In this document: positions 37,363 through 46,871 of the stretch, in pieces
Numbering within the stretch: position 1 is the stretch's first letter
Layout of the letters: each line of letters begins with the position of its first letter
Assembly: GCF_003048875.2 (NCBI RefSeq)
Contig: NZ_CP049264.1
Location: 1 to 64,000 of the forward strand
Length of the DNA stretch: 64,000 nt
Direction: 5' to 3'
Origin: Campylobacter concisus
Lineage (GTDB): Bacteria > Campylobacterota > Campylobacteria > Campylobacterales > Campylobacteraceae
The notes under the pieces: model-generated
Seen by the model: the letters and a program-made list of their open reading frames with translations, nothing else
Told to the model about the DNA's origin: nothing
The model's database searches: none
Made by a program: the position numbers and the translations under genes

Positions 37363-37478
37363 AGGCTATCCTTTTTGAGTTTTTCTTATCATATAACTAT
37401 TCGTTTTATTTTTAGATAAATTTGTTAAGTCTGGTTTTAAAATTTGAGTGCAAAGGCTAAATTTACACTCAAATTTCT

Positions 37479-38024
37479 TTATTTGCTGATGATTTGTGGG
37501 AAAGGTGTGGCTAGGGCTTTTTTACTAAAGTCTTGCGACTCGATCGTGAAATTTGTAGCAAATCTTTGAATGCCCTCTTTTTTATAAGCACGCCTTTGGA
37601 TGGTAAAAAGGACTAAATTTCCGCCTTGTTTAGTGTAGCGATATATCGAGTGCTCGGCTGTTGGCACGCCATTTAGGTTTGAAAATATCGTTATATCAAG
37701 ATAAATTTCATTTGCGAGCGAGCCCTTTTTATAAGCCACTTTTAGCCCTTTTGCTTTTAGTTCTTTTAGATCATTTATCTTTTGCTCGACTGCTTGCTCT
37801 GGCGTAGCGTCAAATTTAAGGGTATTTAGCGAGAGCATGTAGCTAAAACTATCTAGCTTTTCGCCAGGTAGCAAATACTCCTGCGTGAACAAATTTGGCA
37901 CAGGCTTGGCTGAGCCTGCTAGCGAGTAGAGTCTGTTGTCAAATTTTATCTGCATCGGCTCAAAATACTGAGTAGCTGCGAGCAAGAGCGCTGGCAAAGC
38001 GATAAATGCTAAAAATTTCTTCAT
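37479..38024 (-). CDS. exported protein of unknown function
   Basis: From the ATG at 38024 (AAGGA five bases upstream) the protein has 181 residues with a Sec signal peptide MKKFLAFIALPALLLAA. The mature domain is mixed alpha/beta with no cysteines and is probably periplasmic. I do not recognise the family. A TTG one codon upstream would add one residue. It follows hemJ by nine bases on the same strand, so it likely ends the glmM-lspA-TM2-hemJ transcript. Confidence 0.7.
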   Translation of the reverse strand: MKKFLAFIALPALLLAATQYFEPMQIKFDNRLYSLAGSAKPVPNLFTQEYLLPGEKLDSFSYMLSLNTLKFDATPEQAVEQKINDLKELKAKGLKVAYKKGSLANEIYLDITIFSNLNGVPTAEHSIYRYTKQGGNLVLFTIQRRAYKKEGIQRFATNFTIESQDFSKKALATPFPQIISK

Positions 38025-38033
38025 CAAATTCCT

Positions 38034-38468
38034 TTAAAATGGATTTACTATCATTACCCAGATGATGATGAGCATCGCGATAGTTGGCACTTCGTTGTAA
38101 GCTCTAAAGAAGATGCCACTTTTGTTACAGCGTTTCTCTTTGAGCTGCTTCATGTAGCGTCCAAGGTCTAGGTGATAGATAGCCATCAAGATGACAACTA
38201 AAATTTTGACATGGATGTGACCAGTTTTTATAAGATCAGGCATCGCGATAAGTATCAAAATACCAGTGACAAATGAGCCGATGAGTGCGACCCAGCCGAT
38301 GTAGTGATACATCTTGTACTCCATCACCTCAACCACTTTTACAAAGTCAGGCTTGTCCATATTTTCTACGTGATAAACATAGAGCCTTGGCTGATAAAAC
38401 AGCACTGCCATCCACGAGATGAAAAACAAATAGTGGAGGTATTTTAAGTAAAGATAATATTCTGCCAT
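38034..38468 (-). CDS. hemJ: protoporphyrinogen IX oxidase HemJ
   Basis: HemJ converts protoporphyrinogen IX to protoporphyrin IX in heme synthesis where HemG and HemY are absent. The 144-residue membrane protein has four helices with the family residues: LKYLHYLFFISWMAVLFYQPRLYVYH split over helix 1 (His near 12), the Arg/Lys-rich loop, and HIHVKILVVILMAIYH near 84. AAGGAG is five bases before the ATG. It is in an operon-like run with lspA and a TM2 gene. Confidence 0.87.
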   Translation of the reverse strand: MAEYYLYLKYLHYLFFISWMAVLFYQPRLYVYHVENMDKPDFVKVVEVMEYKMYHYIGWVALIGSFVTGILILIAMPDLIKTGHIHVKILVVILMAIYHLDLGRYMKQLKEKRCNKSGIFFRAYNEVPTIAMLIIIWVMIVNPF

Positions 38469-38477
38469 AACGTCTCC

Positions 38478-38840
38478 TTATCTAAAAAGTATCTCTTTTC
38501 TAGCTTCAAATTCAGCCTTGCTGATCGCACCGCTCTCAAAAAGCTCGTAAAGCCTTTTTAAGTCATCTTCTTTATCTTTTAGTTTTAGTCTCTCTTTTAG
38601 CTCGACTTTTTGTAAATTTTTCTCGACATAAGCGCCAACTAAAAATGCATCTATAAGCCACCAAATGCCCCAGATAGCTAAGAATGGTATGCCTATAATG
38701 AAATAAAACGTAGAGTAGCCAACGAAAAATAGTCCCATCATCAAAAAGCCAGTGATAAATTTACCAAGGTAAATTCTATGCGCCCCAAGCCAGCCAGTAA
38801 GTAGCCAAAGCGCGTATGCGACGTAGATATTATTTCCCAC
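38478..38840 (-). CDS. TM2-domain protein with SHOCT-like tail
   Basis: A 120-residue protein with a TM2 domain: AYALWLLTGWLGAHRIYLGK is the conserved first helix and turn (GxxGxHRFYLG pattern), then a second helix pair. The C-terminal 30 residues (DLKRLYELFESGAISKAEFEARKEIL) match a SHOCT oligomerisation segment. The start is GTG with AGGAG five bases upstream, inside the end of lspA (11 bp overlap). Role unknown in bacteria. Confidence 0.8.
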   Translation of the reverse strand: MGNNIYVAYALWLLTGWLGAHRIYLGKFITGFLMMGLFFVGYSTFYFIIGIPFLAIWGIWWLIDAFLVGAYVEKNLQKVELKERLKLKDKEDDLKRLYELFESGAISKAEFEARKEILFR

Positions 38841-39282
38841 TCTCTCTCCTTTTTCTAAAACTTTGCCAAAGTATCATCACGACGCAAAGATCGATCATCA
38901 CATCAGCGAAGTTAAAGACCGCAAAGTTAAACCACTTGTGCCAAAAGACATAATCCACGACGCCGCCATGAATAAATCTATCTGTGATATTTGAGCTGCC
39001 AGCTCCTAGCAAAGCCCCAAGCCAAATGGCATGTGAGCAAAGCAGTTTTTTTTCAACGACCAAATAGACAAAAACGCCTAAAATGAGGGCTATCTGGATA
39101 AATTTAAGCCACTCATCTAAAAAGGCAAACATCGAAAATGCAACACCCTTATTATATGTAAGAACTAGCGAGAAAAACTCGCCCTCCCACGAAAAACCAT
39201 CTATAAATATCATCTTTATCGCTTGATCAACGATAAAAATGAGAAAAAACGCGATGAAAAATTTAACTAAGCTTTTACGCAT
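38830..39282 (-). CDS. lspA: lipoprotein signal peptidase (signal peptidase II)
   Basis: LspA cleaves lipoprotein signal peptides at the lipid-modified Cys. The 150-residue protein has four membrane helices and both catalytic Asp motifs: [19 protein letters not shown] near 93-111 and [13 protein letters not shown] near 122. The N-terminal VDQAIK motif is present. It overlaps the glmM stop by 8 bp and the TM2 gene start by 11 bp, indicating one transcript. At least one substrate lipoprotein is encoded in the window (16.8 kb). Confidence 0.95.
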   Translation of the reverse strand: MRKSLVKFFIAFFLIFIVDQAIKMIFIDGFSWEGEFFSLVLTYNKGVAFSMFAFLDEWLKFIQIALILGVFVYLVVEKKLLCSHAIWLGALLGAGSSNITDRFIHGGVVDYVFWHKWFNFAVFNFADVMIDLCVVMILWQSFRKRRESGK

Positions 39283-40615
39283 TTAGGGCTTTTACAAAAA
39301 ATTTCTCAACTTCATCCATGCGTTTTTCAACTAAAGTTTGATTTTTACCCTCAAGCAAAAGTCTGATCAAATTTTCAGTGCCAGAGTATCTAAAGAGCGA
39401 TCTTATGCCCTCTTTTGCGAGGCTAGCCTCAAGCTCTTTTAGCCCCTCTATCTTATCAAGCGGCTTTTTCTCTGTGATCTTTAAATTTAGTAAAATTTGT
39501 GGATACGGCTTTAGCTCGCCAAAAATTTCACTAGCTTTTTTGCCTTTTTTAAGCATCATAGCAACTACTTGCATCGAAGTAACAAGACCGTCGCCAGTCT
39601 TAGCGTAGTCGTTAAAAATGACGTGACCGCTTTGCTCGCCGCCAAAATTTATGCCATTTTCTTTCATCATCTCAAGCACGTATTTATCGCCTACGTTTGA
39701 GCGAAGTAGCTTGATCTTGTGAGCTTTTAGATAGTCATCAAGTGCGGCGTTACTCATCACCGTAGCCACGATAGCTCCACCTTTTAGCGCCTTTTGCTCG
39801 TGTAAAAATGCAGCTAGTGAGCCAAGTATCGCGTCGCCATGCACAACTTCGCCGTTTTCATCGACAACGACAAGCCTATCAGCATCGCCGTCAAATGCGA
39901 AGCCGATGTCAGCACGAAGCCTTTTTACCTCGCTTGCTAGATCTTCTGGGTGAAGCGCGCCGCAGTTTTGGTTGATATTGCTACCATTTGGCTCATTGTT
40001 TATGACGATGACATCAGCTCCAAGCTCGCTAAATACAGTTGGTGCGACCTTATAAGCAGCTCCGTTTGCCACGTCTAAAACTACTCGTAAATTCTTTAAA
40101 TTTAGCTCTTTTGGGAATGAATTTTTGATCTGCACGATATATCTGCCGATAACATCATCTATCCTCTTGTTTGCACCGATCTCTGTCATCGTTTTTTGGG
40201 CGTTTGCGATGAGCTCATCGTCGTAGAAGATTTTTTCTATCTCGGCCTCTATCGTCTCATCAAGCTTGTTGCCAAAGCTGTCAAAAAATTTGATGCCGTT
40301 ATCGTAGTATGGGTTGTGTGAGGCGCTTATCATTATGCCAGCATCACAGCGCATATTTTCTGTTAAAAATGCGATCGCAGGTGTTGGCATAGGGCCTATT
40401 TGAAGGACGTTGTAACCAACCGCAGTTAGTCCTGCAACGATGGCAGTTTCGATCATATAGCCACTTTTTCTAGTATCTTTTCCAACCAAAATCACATTTG
40501 TCGCTGAGGTCTTTCTAAAGTAAATTCCAGCAGCCATTGCAAGGCGCATAGATGTTTGAGCTGAAAGCTTTTCGCCAGCCTTACCACGAACTCCGTCTGT
40601 TCCAAAAAGTTTCAT
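39275..40615 (-). CDS. glmM: phosphoglucosamine mutase
   Basis: GlmM interconverts glucosamine-6-phosphate and glucosamine-1-phosphate for UDP-GlcNAc synthesis. From the ATG at 40615 ([11 protein letters not shown], the family N-terminus; AAGGA seven bases upstream) it has 446 residues; a longer in-frame start at 40666 is unlikely. Seen: catalytic serine loop [16 protein letters not shown] near 95-110, Mg-binding DGDADR near 240, sugar-binding GGEQSGH near 320 and the phosphate-binding [10 protein letters not shown] near 407. Confidence 0.96.
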   Translation of the reverse strand: MKLFGTDGVRGKAGEKLSAQTSMRLAMAAGIYFRKTSATNVILVGKDTRKSGYMIETAIVAGLTAVGYNVLQIGPMPTPAIAFLTENMRCDAGIMISASHNPYYDNGIKFFDSFGNKLDETIEAEIEKIFYDDELIANAQKTMTEIGANKRIDDVIGRYIVQIKNSFPKELNLKNLRVVLDVANGAAYKVAPTVFSELGADVIVINNEPNGSNINQNCGALHPEDLASEVKRLRADIGFAFDGDADRLVVVDENGEVVHGDAILGSLAAFLHEQKALKGGAIVATVMSNAALDDYLKAHKIKLLRSNVGDKYVLEMMKENGINFGGEQSGHVIFNDYAKTGDGLVTSMQVVAMMLKKGKKASEIFGELKPYPQILLNLKITEKKPLDKIEGLKELEASLAKEGIRSLFRYSGTENLIRLLLEGKNQTLVEKRMDEVEKFFVKALNA

Positions 40616-40735
40616 CAATTTATCCTTTTTATTATAAAATGGTGCTATTTTATCAGAAATTATCAAATTTAAAATCTAAAATTTTATTTGTTTTAAAGCT
40701 GACTTAAATTCAGTTACAATTAAATATATTTTTCA

Positions 40736-40741
40736 TATAAT
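40736..40741 (+). promoter_or_regulatory. -10 box of rpsT-prfA
   Basis: TATAAT 32 bp before the rpsT ATG. Confidence 0.55.
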
Positions 40742-40772
40742 CACGGACTAAAATTATCAAAAAAGGTATATT

Positions 40773-41042
40773 ATGGCAAACCATAAATCTGCTGAAAAAA
40801 GAGCTAGACAAACTATAAAAAGAACAGAAAGAAACAGATTTTACCGCACTAGACTTAAAAACATCACAAAAGCAGTGCGTGTAGCTGTAGAAGCTAAAGA
40901 TCTAAATGCTGCAAATGAAGCTTTAAAAGTTGCTAACAAAAGCATCCACAGCTTCGTAAGTAGAGGCTTTTTGAAGAAACAAACTGCTGCTCGTCGCGTT
41001 AGTCGCCTTGCTCAATTAGTAAATACTCTAAAAGCTGCTTAA
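40773..41042 (+). CDS. rpsT: 30S ribosomal protein S20
   Basis: S20 binds 16S rRNA. The 89-residue helical basic protein begins [17 protein letters not shown], the family signature, and ends with a Lys/Arg-rich helix. AAGG precedes the ATG. It is 14 bp before prfA and co-transcribed with it. Confidence 0.97.
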   Translation: MANHKSAEKRARQTIKRTERNRFYRTRLKNITKAVRVAVEAKDLNAANEALKVANKSIHSFVSRGFLKKQTAARRVSRLAQLVNTLKAA

Positions 41043-41056
41043 TCTATTAAATTTTA

Positions 41057-42124
41057 ATGTTTGCTGATAAACTTCATCCATTTTTGGATCGCTATGATGA
41101 AATTTCTACGCTTCTGAGCGATCCAAATATAGCAAACGATATCGAAAAGATGACAAAGCTCTCAAAAGAGCAATCATCTATCGAACCAGTCGCAACTGCT
41201 GCAAAAAAATATCTACAAATTCTAAACGACATCGAAGAGAATAAAGCCCTACTTGAGGACTCTGAGCTTGGCGAACTTGCAAAAGATGAGCTTAAAAATT
41301 TAGAAATTTCAAGAGAGAAGCTTGAAGAAGAGATCAAAATTTTACTTCTTCCAAAAGATCCAAACGATGATAAAAATATATTTTTAGAAATTCGCGCAGG
41401 CACTGGCGGTGACGAGGCTGCACTATTTGTTGGGGATCTTTTTAACGCTTACATCAGATATGCAGAGCTTCGTGGATATAAATTTGAGATCGTTAGCCAA
41501 AGCGAGGGCAACACTGGCGGTTTTAAAGAGATCATCGTGCTTATAAAAGGCAAAGGTGCTTACTCTAGGCTAAAATTTGAAGGCGGCACACATAGGGTTC
41601 AGCGCGTGCCAGAGACTGAGAGTCAGGGCAGGGTGCATACTTCGGCTGTGACTGTGGCTATCATGCCAGAGGTCGAAGATAGCGAGATCGAGATCAATCC
41701 AAATGATATAAGAGTTGATGTTATGAGAAGCTCGGGCCACGGCGGTCAGTCAGTAAATACAACTGATAGTGCTGTTAGGATCACGCACATACCAACAGGA
41801 CTTGTTGTCACAAACCAAGATGGCAAGAGTCAGCATAAAAACAAAGAAGCTGCGATGAAGGTGCTAAAGGCTAGACTTTACGAGATGCAAGAGCAAGAGA
41901 GACTTGCTAAAGAGACTAGTGAGCGCAAGAGTCAAGTCGGCACTGGAGACCGCTCAGGCAGGATAAGAACTTACAACTACCCGCAAAACCGCATAAGCGA
42001 TCACCGCATAAATTTAACACTTTACCGCCTTGATGCGATCATGGCTGCAGGATTATTTGACGAGATCATCGAGCCACTTATCACTCACTATCAAGCAGAA
42101 GCTATGCTTGAAGCTGGCATTTAA
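41057..42124 (+). CDS. prfA: peptide chain release factor 1
   Basis: RF1 reads UAA and UAG and triggers peptide release. The 355 residues carry the catalytic GGQ in [15 protein letters not shown] near 230 and the codon-recognition PxT loop region near 185 ([19 protein letters not shown]), with PET in the position typical of RF1. No methyltransferase PrmC gene is adjacent. The ribosome binding site is weak, so translation may be coupled to rpsT. Confidence 0.97.
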   Translation: MFADKLHPFLDRYDEISTLLSDPNIANDIEKMTKLSKEQSSIEPVATAAKKYLQILNDIEENKALLEDSELGELAKDELKNLEISREKLEEEIKILLLPKDPNDDKNIFLEIRAGTGGDEAALFVGDLFNAYIRYAELRGYKFEIVSQSEGNTGGFKEIIVLIKGKGAYSRLKFEGGTHRVQRVPETESQGRVHTSAVTVAIMPEVEDSEIEINPNDIRVDVMRSSGHGGQSVNTTDSAVRITHIPTGLVVTNQDGKSQHKNKEAAMKVLKARLYEMQEQERLAKETSERKSQVGTGDRSGRIRTYNYPQNRISDHRINLTLYRLDAIMAAGLFDEIIEPLITHYQAEAMLEAGI

Positions 42125-42171
42125 GCGCAAAATTTATAAATTCTTACTAAATCACTAAAAATCAAAAATCT

Positions 42172-42219
42172 ACAAACTAAGATCTAAAGTCATCTGATCT
42201 TGAAACGATCTTAGTTTGT
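42172..42219 (+). terminator. long-stem hairpin after prfA
   Basis: A perfect thirteen-pair stem, ACAAACTAAGATC at 42172-42184 and GATCTTAGTTTGT at 42207-42219, with a 22-base loop, followed by CTGTTTTATAA. Likely the rpsT-prfA terminator. Confidence 0.65.
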
Positions 42220-42435
42220 CTGTTTTATAATAAAAAATAATATTTATTTATATATTTTTCAAAAATAATTTAAATTAAATTTTTAGATTTTAGTTCATTT
42301 AGTACGATATTTTGGGCTTTGGTAAATTATAAATCTTTACTTATGATATTAAAAAATTTTATTAATTGATCATAAGTTCGCATTAATAATAATACTCTAT
42401 AATACCCAAACATTAAATCAAAATAAGGAGAAAAT
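42220..42435. promoter_or_regulatory. AT-rich spacer and promoter of the molbindin gene
   Basis: The spacer between prfA and the molbindin gene is extremely AT-rich. A TATAAT at 42398-42403 lies 33 bp before the ATG; AAGGAG precedes it. Nothing else is seen. Confidence 0.5.
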
Positions 42436-42855
42436 ATGTCACTAAGTGCAAGAAATCAACTAAATGTTGAGATATCAGAAGTAAGAACAGGTGCGGTAAA
42501 TTCGTTAATAGCTGGCAAACTAGCGGGTGGTGAAGTGCTAAAAGCAACTATTACAGTTGATAGCGAGAAAGCTCTTGATCTTAAAGTTGGTAAAAAAGCT
42601 ATATTCTTATTCAAAGCTTCAAGCGTTATCGTTTCAAAAGACGACAGCATCAAGCTTAGCGCAACAAATCAAATCAAAGGCGTTGTTAGCGAGATAAAAG
42701 ACGGCGCTGTAAATGCTGAGGTTATCATCGACGCAAACGGCAGCAAAATTTCAGCTATCATCACAAGAGAGTCAGTTCATAACTTAGCTTTAAAAGCAGG
42801 CGACAAAGTAACTGCTATCATTAAAGCAACTCAAATCATAGTTGGCGTTAAATAA
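42436..42855 (+). CDS. molbindin-like protein with two Mop/TOBE domains
   Basis: The 139-residue protein is a tandem duplication of the Mop fold: SARNQLNVEISEVRTGAVNS at residues 3-22 is repeated as SATNQIKGVVSEIKDGAVNA at about 75-94, each followed by a strand pattern ending in VGKKAIFLFKASSVIV or AGDKVTAIIKATQIIV. Such proteins bind molybdate or tungstate in the cytoplasm. AAGGAG is upstream. It is a single gene; no modABC genes are beside it. Campylobacter uses several molybdenum or tungsten enzymes, so a storage or buffering role is plausible. Confidence 0.88.
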   Translation: MSLSARNQLNVEISEVRTGAVNSLIAGKLAGGEVLKATITVDSEKALDLKVGKKAIFLFKASSVIVSKDDSIKLSATNQIKGVVSEIKDGAVNAEVIIDANGSKISAIITRESVHNLALKAGDKVTAIIKATQIIVGVK

Positions 42856-42859
42856 TTTT

Positions 42860-42879
42860 TCGGGGCAAATTTGCTCCGA
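42860..42879 (+). terminator. hairpin after the molbindin gene
   Basis: Stem TCGGGGCA/TGCTCCGA (one G-T pair) with loop AATT, followed by a pyrimidine-rich tract ending CCTTTT. Confidence 0.65.
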
Positions 42880-43216
42880 TCCTCTCCTTTTAAACTAATT
42901 TCTAAACTTAAGCTAATATCCAAAACCAAATCCTAAAATTTCTCATAAATTTTTCAAAATACAAAATTTAATTAATACTTATTTTTTGTAAATTTAAAAA
43001 TAAAATCTCCAAATTTTATACTAAATTTACTTTAATTGCCTATATAGCGTAAATATAAAGTCAAATTTGAATAAAAATAGTGTCAATAAATATTACCAAA
43101 CTACGCTCTAATCGCACTTAGCTTTAATAAAGTTTAATTTAAAAAACTAATTAGACTATTTTAATAAAAAAGTCGTATAATCTAGTTAGTGAATATCTTA
43201 CTTCAAAGGAGAGAGC
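42880..43216. promoter_or_regulatory. AT-rich spacer and promoter of the flavoprotein gene
   Basis: No gene. TATAAT at 43176-43181 lies 36 bp before the ATG at 43217; AAGGAG precedes the start. The remainder shows no notable structure. Confidence 0.5.
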
Positions 43217-44782
43217 ATGAAAAATTCAGGTTTATCTAGAAGAGATTTTGTGAAATTTAGCGCTATCGGAGCCACGGCACTTGGCATGGGCGCTACAAAT
43301 TTAATGGCCAGCCCAATGAACGAAAAAGATGTCAAATGGGACGAGGAGTATGACGTAGTCATCATCGGCTCAGGCTTTGCGGCTCTTGCAGCTGGTGTGA
43401 CATCAGCCAAAAAAGGCAACAAAGTTGTCTTGATCGAAAAGATGGGTCGCACAGGTGGCAACTCTGTCATCAACGGCGGAATTTTTGCCGTTCCAAATAG
43501 CGACATGCAAAAGAAAGCTGGCATCAAAGATAGCACAGAGCTATTTATCAAAGACTGCTTGAAAGCAGGACGCGGCATCAACCACGTTGATCTTTTGGCA
43601 AAGATCGGCGAGAGAGCGCAAGATGCCTACAAGCTCACACTTGATTGTGGTGCAAAATATATCGATCAGATCACTCACGCAGGTGGTCACTCAGTGCCAA
43701 GAAGTCTTCAAACAGAGGTCGGCAGCGGCGCTGGCATCGTGCTCCCTATGACTGCGACATTTGAAAAATTAGAAGGCGCGTCGATCAAAAAAAGGACAAA
43801 ATTTGATGATTTCGTCTTTGACGACAAGGGCGCAGTTGTGGGCGTCATCGTCAGAGAAAACTATAAATTTGATGGTAGTTTGATGAGTGACGACGTCGAA
43901 AACAAAGGCGGCGATACAAAATATATAAAAGCCAAAAAAGGCGTTGTGCTAGCAGCTGGTGGCTTTTGTAGAGATAAAATTTTTAGACGCCTTCAAGATC
44001 CAAGGATCACACCTGAGACAGACTCAACAAACCAACCAGGCTCAACAGCGGGCGCACTTTTAGCGGCATTTAGAGCGGGTGCTTATCCAGTTCAGCCAAG
44101 CTGGATACAATACGGCCCTTGGGGATGTGCCGATGAGACAGGCTTTGGCGTGGGATCGATGTTTAACGTAAATGGAGCTTTTCCATTTGGAATTTCAGTC
44201 AATCCAAGAACTGGCAAACGCTACATGAATGAGCTAGCTGACCGCAGGACAAGAACTGAAGCGATGTTTAAAGTCATCCATGAAAAAGGTGAAGACGATA
44301 AAAACTTCCCTATCAACTTCTGCGACTCAAGAGCCCTTCCTCACATGCTCCCAGCTCACTATGAAAAGGCTATCGCAGCTGGAATTTGCAAGAAATTTGA
44401 CACACTTGATGCCTTGGCAGCTGAGTATAAGATCCCAGTTGATGAGCTCAAAAAAACAGTCGCAAGATACAACGAATTTGTCAAAAAGGGCGTTGATGAG
44501 GACTTTGGCAAGCCAGTTGTTGCGACTACAACAAAGGGCATTGATATCTCAGTTCCGCCGTTTTACGCAGAGCGTGGCACGCCAAAAGTTCACCACACAA
44601 TGGGCGGCCTAAATATCAACACAAAAGCCCAAGTCATGAACTCTCAAACAGCTATGCCTATACCAAATTTATATGCAGCTGGCGAGATCACTGGTGGCGT
44701 TCACGGAGCCAGCCGTCTAGGATCAGTGGCTATTACTGATTGCTTGACATTTGGCATGATCGCTGCTGAGACTATCGGCTAA
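43217..44782 (+). CDS. Tat-exported flavoprotein, fumarate-reductase-like (FccA/UrdA type)
   Basis: The 521 residues start with a Tat signal (SRRDFVKFSAIGATALGMG). The FAD-binding dinucleotide fold follows: YDVVIIGSGFAALAAG near 50 and GRTGGNSVINGG near 80. Substrate-site motifs include GKRYMNELADRRTR near 335, HHTMGGLNIN near 458 and GEITGGVHGASRLGSVAITD near 492, the pattern of periplasmic fumarate, urocanate or methacrylate reductases. It has no heme sites, so it needs a separate cytochrome c; the tetraheme pair at 19.2-20.3 kb is the only candidate in the window. The substrate is not predictable by eye. Confidence 0.85.
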   Translation: MKNSGLSRRDFVKFSAIGATALGMGATNLMASPMNEKDVKWDEEYDVVIIGSGFAALAAGVTSAKKGNKVVLIEKMGRTGGNSVINGGIFAVPNSDMQKKAGIKDSTELFIKDCLKAGRGINHVDLLAKIGERAQDAYKLTLDCGAKYIDQITHAGGHSVPRSLQTEVGSGAGIVLPMTATFEKLEGASIKKRTKFDDFVFDDKGAVVGVIVRENYKFDGSLMSDDVENKGGDTKYIKAKKGVVLAAGGFCRDKIFRRLQDPRITPETDSTNQPGSTAGALLAAFRAGAYPVQPSWIQYGPWGCADETGFGVGSMFNVNGAFPFGISVNPRTGKRYMNELADRRTRTEAMFKVIHEKGEDDKNFPINFCDSRALPHMLPAHYEKAIAAGICKKFDTLDALAAEYKIPVDELKKTVARYNEFVKKGVDEDFGKPVVATTTKGIDISVPPFYAERGTPKVHHTMGGLNINTKAQVMNSQTAMPIPNLYAAGEITGGVHGASRLGSVAITDCLTFGMIAAETIG

Positions 44783-44787
44783 AAAAG

Positions 44788-44809
44788 GTGGCAGGCACTT
44801 GCTTGCCAC
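44788..44809. terminator. bidirectional hairpin after the flavoprotein gene
   Basis: Six-pair stem GTGGCA/TGCCAC followed on the plus strand by TATAAATTTTT and preceded by A-rich sequence that gives a T-run on the minus strand. Confidence 0.7.
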
Positions 44810-45042
44810 TATAAATTTTTAAACCTATAAACCCCGTTTTTTACTCGCTCAAAAATTTTCTTCTCTTCAAGTAGCTTAAACGTGCTTATCACGGTTGGTT
44901 TGCTCACATTTAGCTTCTCGCAAATGTCTGAAATTTTAAGCATAACAAAGCCATTTTCATCGCTTAGCTCGCAAAGTAAATTTATGATCTCTACCTTTTT
45001 CTCGCCAAGAAGCGCTTTGTAAATTTCTTTTTCTAGCCCCAA
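44809..45042 (-). CDS. winged-helix regulator (RepL/MarR-like), small
   Basis: A 77-residue DNA-binding protein with one winged helix-turn-helix: EIINLLCELSDENGFVMLKISDICEKLNVSKPTVISTFKLLEEK, in which SKPTVISTFKLL is the recognition helix, and a short wing (IFERVKNGVYRF). It resembles RepL and MarR-type small regulators. The start appears to be TTG within the last codons of dgkA (10 bp overlap), so it depends on dgkA translation. The target is unknown. Confidence 0.65.
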   Translation of the reverse strand: MGLEKEIYKALLGEKKVEIINLLCELSDENGFVMLKISDICEKLNVSKPTVISTFKLLEEKKIFERVKNGVYRFKNL

Positions 45043-45398
45043 ATTTTATATCCTATCGCCACGCACCAAAGCGCGCCACATAAGAAATTTGCGATCATCA
45101 CAGCCGCACTTCCAGCGTCTTTTGCCGCCTTTGCTAGGGCGTGATAGTCTGGGCTTGCAAGATCAGTCACTCGCTCTAGGCCCGAGTTTAAGCACTCGCA
45201 AACTAGCACAAATGCCATGCTAAAGATCAAAAATAGATTAAAAATAAGGTCAAATTTCCAAAAAAATAGCGAGATCGCAGCTATCAAAAATATGCAAATT
45301 TCTATGCGAAAGCTCTTTTCATTTTTAAAAATTTCAGCCAAACCCTCTCTTGCGTAGCCAAAATTTTTAAAAAATTTATACTCTGGCTGGTTTCTCAT
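45033..45398 (-). CDS. dgkA: diacylglycerol kinase
   Basis: DgkA is the small integral membrane kinase that recycles diacylglycerol. From the ATG at 45398 (AAGGA five bases upstream) it has 121 residues with three membrane helices and the catalytic signature VCECLNSGLERVTDLAS near 70, matching the ELLNSAIE pattern of the family. A longer frame from 45425 has no ribosome binding site. It is co-transcribed with the small winged-helix gene. Confidence 0.92.
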   Translation of the reverse strand: MRNQPEYKFFKNFGYAREGLAEIFKNEKSFRIEICIFLIAAISLFFWKFDLIFNLFLIFSMAFVLVCECLNSGLERVTDLASPDYHALAKAAKDAGSAAVMIANFLCGALWCVAIGYKIWG

Positions 45399-45451
45399 AA
45401 CTTTCCTTTTTGCGATTTTTGGCATAATTATAATTAAAAAAAGGATGAAAT

Positions 45452-46210
45452 TTGAAACTTATTAGTTGGAATGTAAATGGGCTGCGCGCAGTCGTGGCAA
45501 AAGATGGCTTTGGCTGGCTTGATGAGGTTAGGCCTGATTTTTTGGGACTTCAAGAGATCAAGGTCAAAGAAGATGACGTGCCAAAAGAAATTTACAACCT
45601 TGGTTTTAAAGATATAAGTGTCAACTCAGGCGCAAGGGCTGGCTACTCTGGCGTGATGAGCCTTGCTAAATTTGACGTGCAAACGCAAAAAGCGGCCTTT
45701 TTTGACGACACGGAGGGGCGAGTTTTGGAGCATAGATTTGATGATATCGTGCTTTTTAACATCTACTTTCCAAACGGCCAAAAGGACGACGAGAGGCTGG
45801 CATTCAAAATGGACTTTTACGAGAAATTTCTAGCTTATTGCAAAGAGCTTGTAAAAAGCGGCAAAGAGGTGATATTTTGCGGTGATGTAAATACCGCTCA
45901 CCGCGAGATCGACCTGAAAAATCCAAAGGCAAATGCCAAAACTTCTGGCTTTTTGCCTATCGAGCGCGCGTGGATAGATGAGGTGCTAAAAAGTGGCTTT
46001 ATAGATACCTTTAGAGCTGCAAATGGCGATGTGGCGGACGCTTACTCGTGGTGGAGCTACCGCTTTAACGCAAGGGCGAAAAACGTAGGCTGGAGGATTG
46101 ATTATTTCTTCATTTCACAAGGGCTAAAAGATAGGCTAAAAGACGCCTTTATCCTGCCAGAGATCGTTGGTAGCGACCACTGCCCAGTTGGCATAGAGAT
46201 AGAAATTTAG
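45452..46210 (+). CDS. xth: exodeoxyribonuclease III / AP endonuclease
   Basis: Xth cuts at abasic sites in base excision repair, the step after Ung. The 252 residues have the EEP nuclease motifs: [10 protein letters not shown] near 4, the Glu in LGLQEIKV near 34, NIYFPNGQ near 108, [12 protein letters not shown] near 150 and the C-terminal [11 protein letters not shown]. The start is TTG with AAGGA six bases upstream. It is convergent with mntP, with a few bases of overlap. Confidence 0.95.
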   Translation: MKLISWNVNGLRAVVAKDGFGWLDEVRPDFLGLQEIKVKEDDVPKEIYNLGFKDISVNSGARAGYSGVMSLAKFDVQTQKAAFFDDTEGRVLEHRFDDIVLFNIYFPNGQKDDERLAFKMDFYEKFLAYCKELVKSGKEVIFCGDVNTAHREIDLKNPKANAKTSGFLPIERAWIDEVLKSGFIDTFRAANGDVADAYSWWSYRFNARAKNVGWRIDYFFISQGLKDRLKDAFILPEIVGSDHCPVGIEIEI

Positions 46211-46764
46211 ATCACGCCCTCTTCTAGCAGGTGGGTGATCAAAATTTTAAAGCCTAGAAATATAAGTATCGCGCCACCTAAAAATAGCGCCTTTTTCTCT
46301 AAAATTTCACCCATAAATTTACCGATGTAAAAGGCGGCTAGGCTTAACACAAAGCAGACTACGCCGATGATGAGCGCGCTTTTAAATATACTAACCGCTT
46401 CAAAGCTAAGCGTGACGCCAACGGCAAGCGCGTCGATGCTCGTGGCAAATGCACCTATAAAAATGGTCTTAGTATCCATACTTAATGACTCGCCAGCCTC
46501 GCTGCTACAGGCCTCTTTTAGCATTTTAAAGCCAAGAAAACAAAGTATAAAAAATGCGATGAAGTGATCAATGGAGCTTATAAATTTAGCAAAGCTAATG
46601 CCAAGAAAATAGCCAAGAAGCGGCATGAGAAACTGAAAAAAGCCAAGCATAAAAGCGATAAATAAAATTTTGCCAAGAGCAAGGCTTTTATACCTTGCGC
46701 CGTTTGCCATATTTAGAGCCGCGCTATCCATGCTAAGAGCGAAGCTAAGAAGTAAAAGCTGCAT
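46207..46764 (-). CDS. mntP: manganese efflux pump MntP
   Basis: MntP exports Mn(II). The 185-residue protein has six membrane helices and the paired acidic motifs of the family: [13 protein letters not shown] near 11 and [15 protein letters not shown] near 111. No yybP-ykoY riboswitch is recognisable upstream, so control is unknown. It is a single gene. Confidence 0.9.
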   Translation of the reverse strand: MQLLLLSFALSMDSAALNMANGARYKSLALGKILFIAFMLGFFQFLMPLLGYFLGISFAKFISSIDHFIAFFILCFLGFKMLKEACSSEAGESLSMDTKTIFIGAFATSIDALAVGVTLSFEAVSIFKSALIIGVVCFVLSLAAFYIGKFMGEILEKKALFLGGAILIFLGFKILITHLLEEGVI

Positions 46765-46871
46765 AAATTCCCCTCAAAAAGGGTGAATTTTAGTGCAAAA
46801 AGATTAAATTTATTTTAAGCGTTTAGATATTTTTTGTATGATTTTGCTTTAAATTTAAAAAAGGAGAGAAA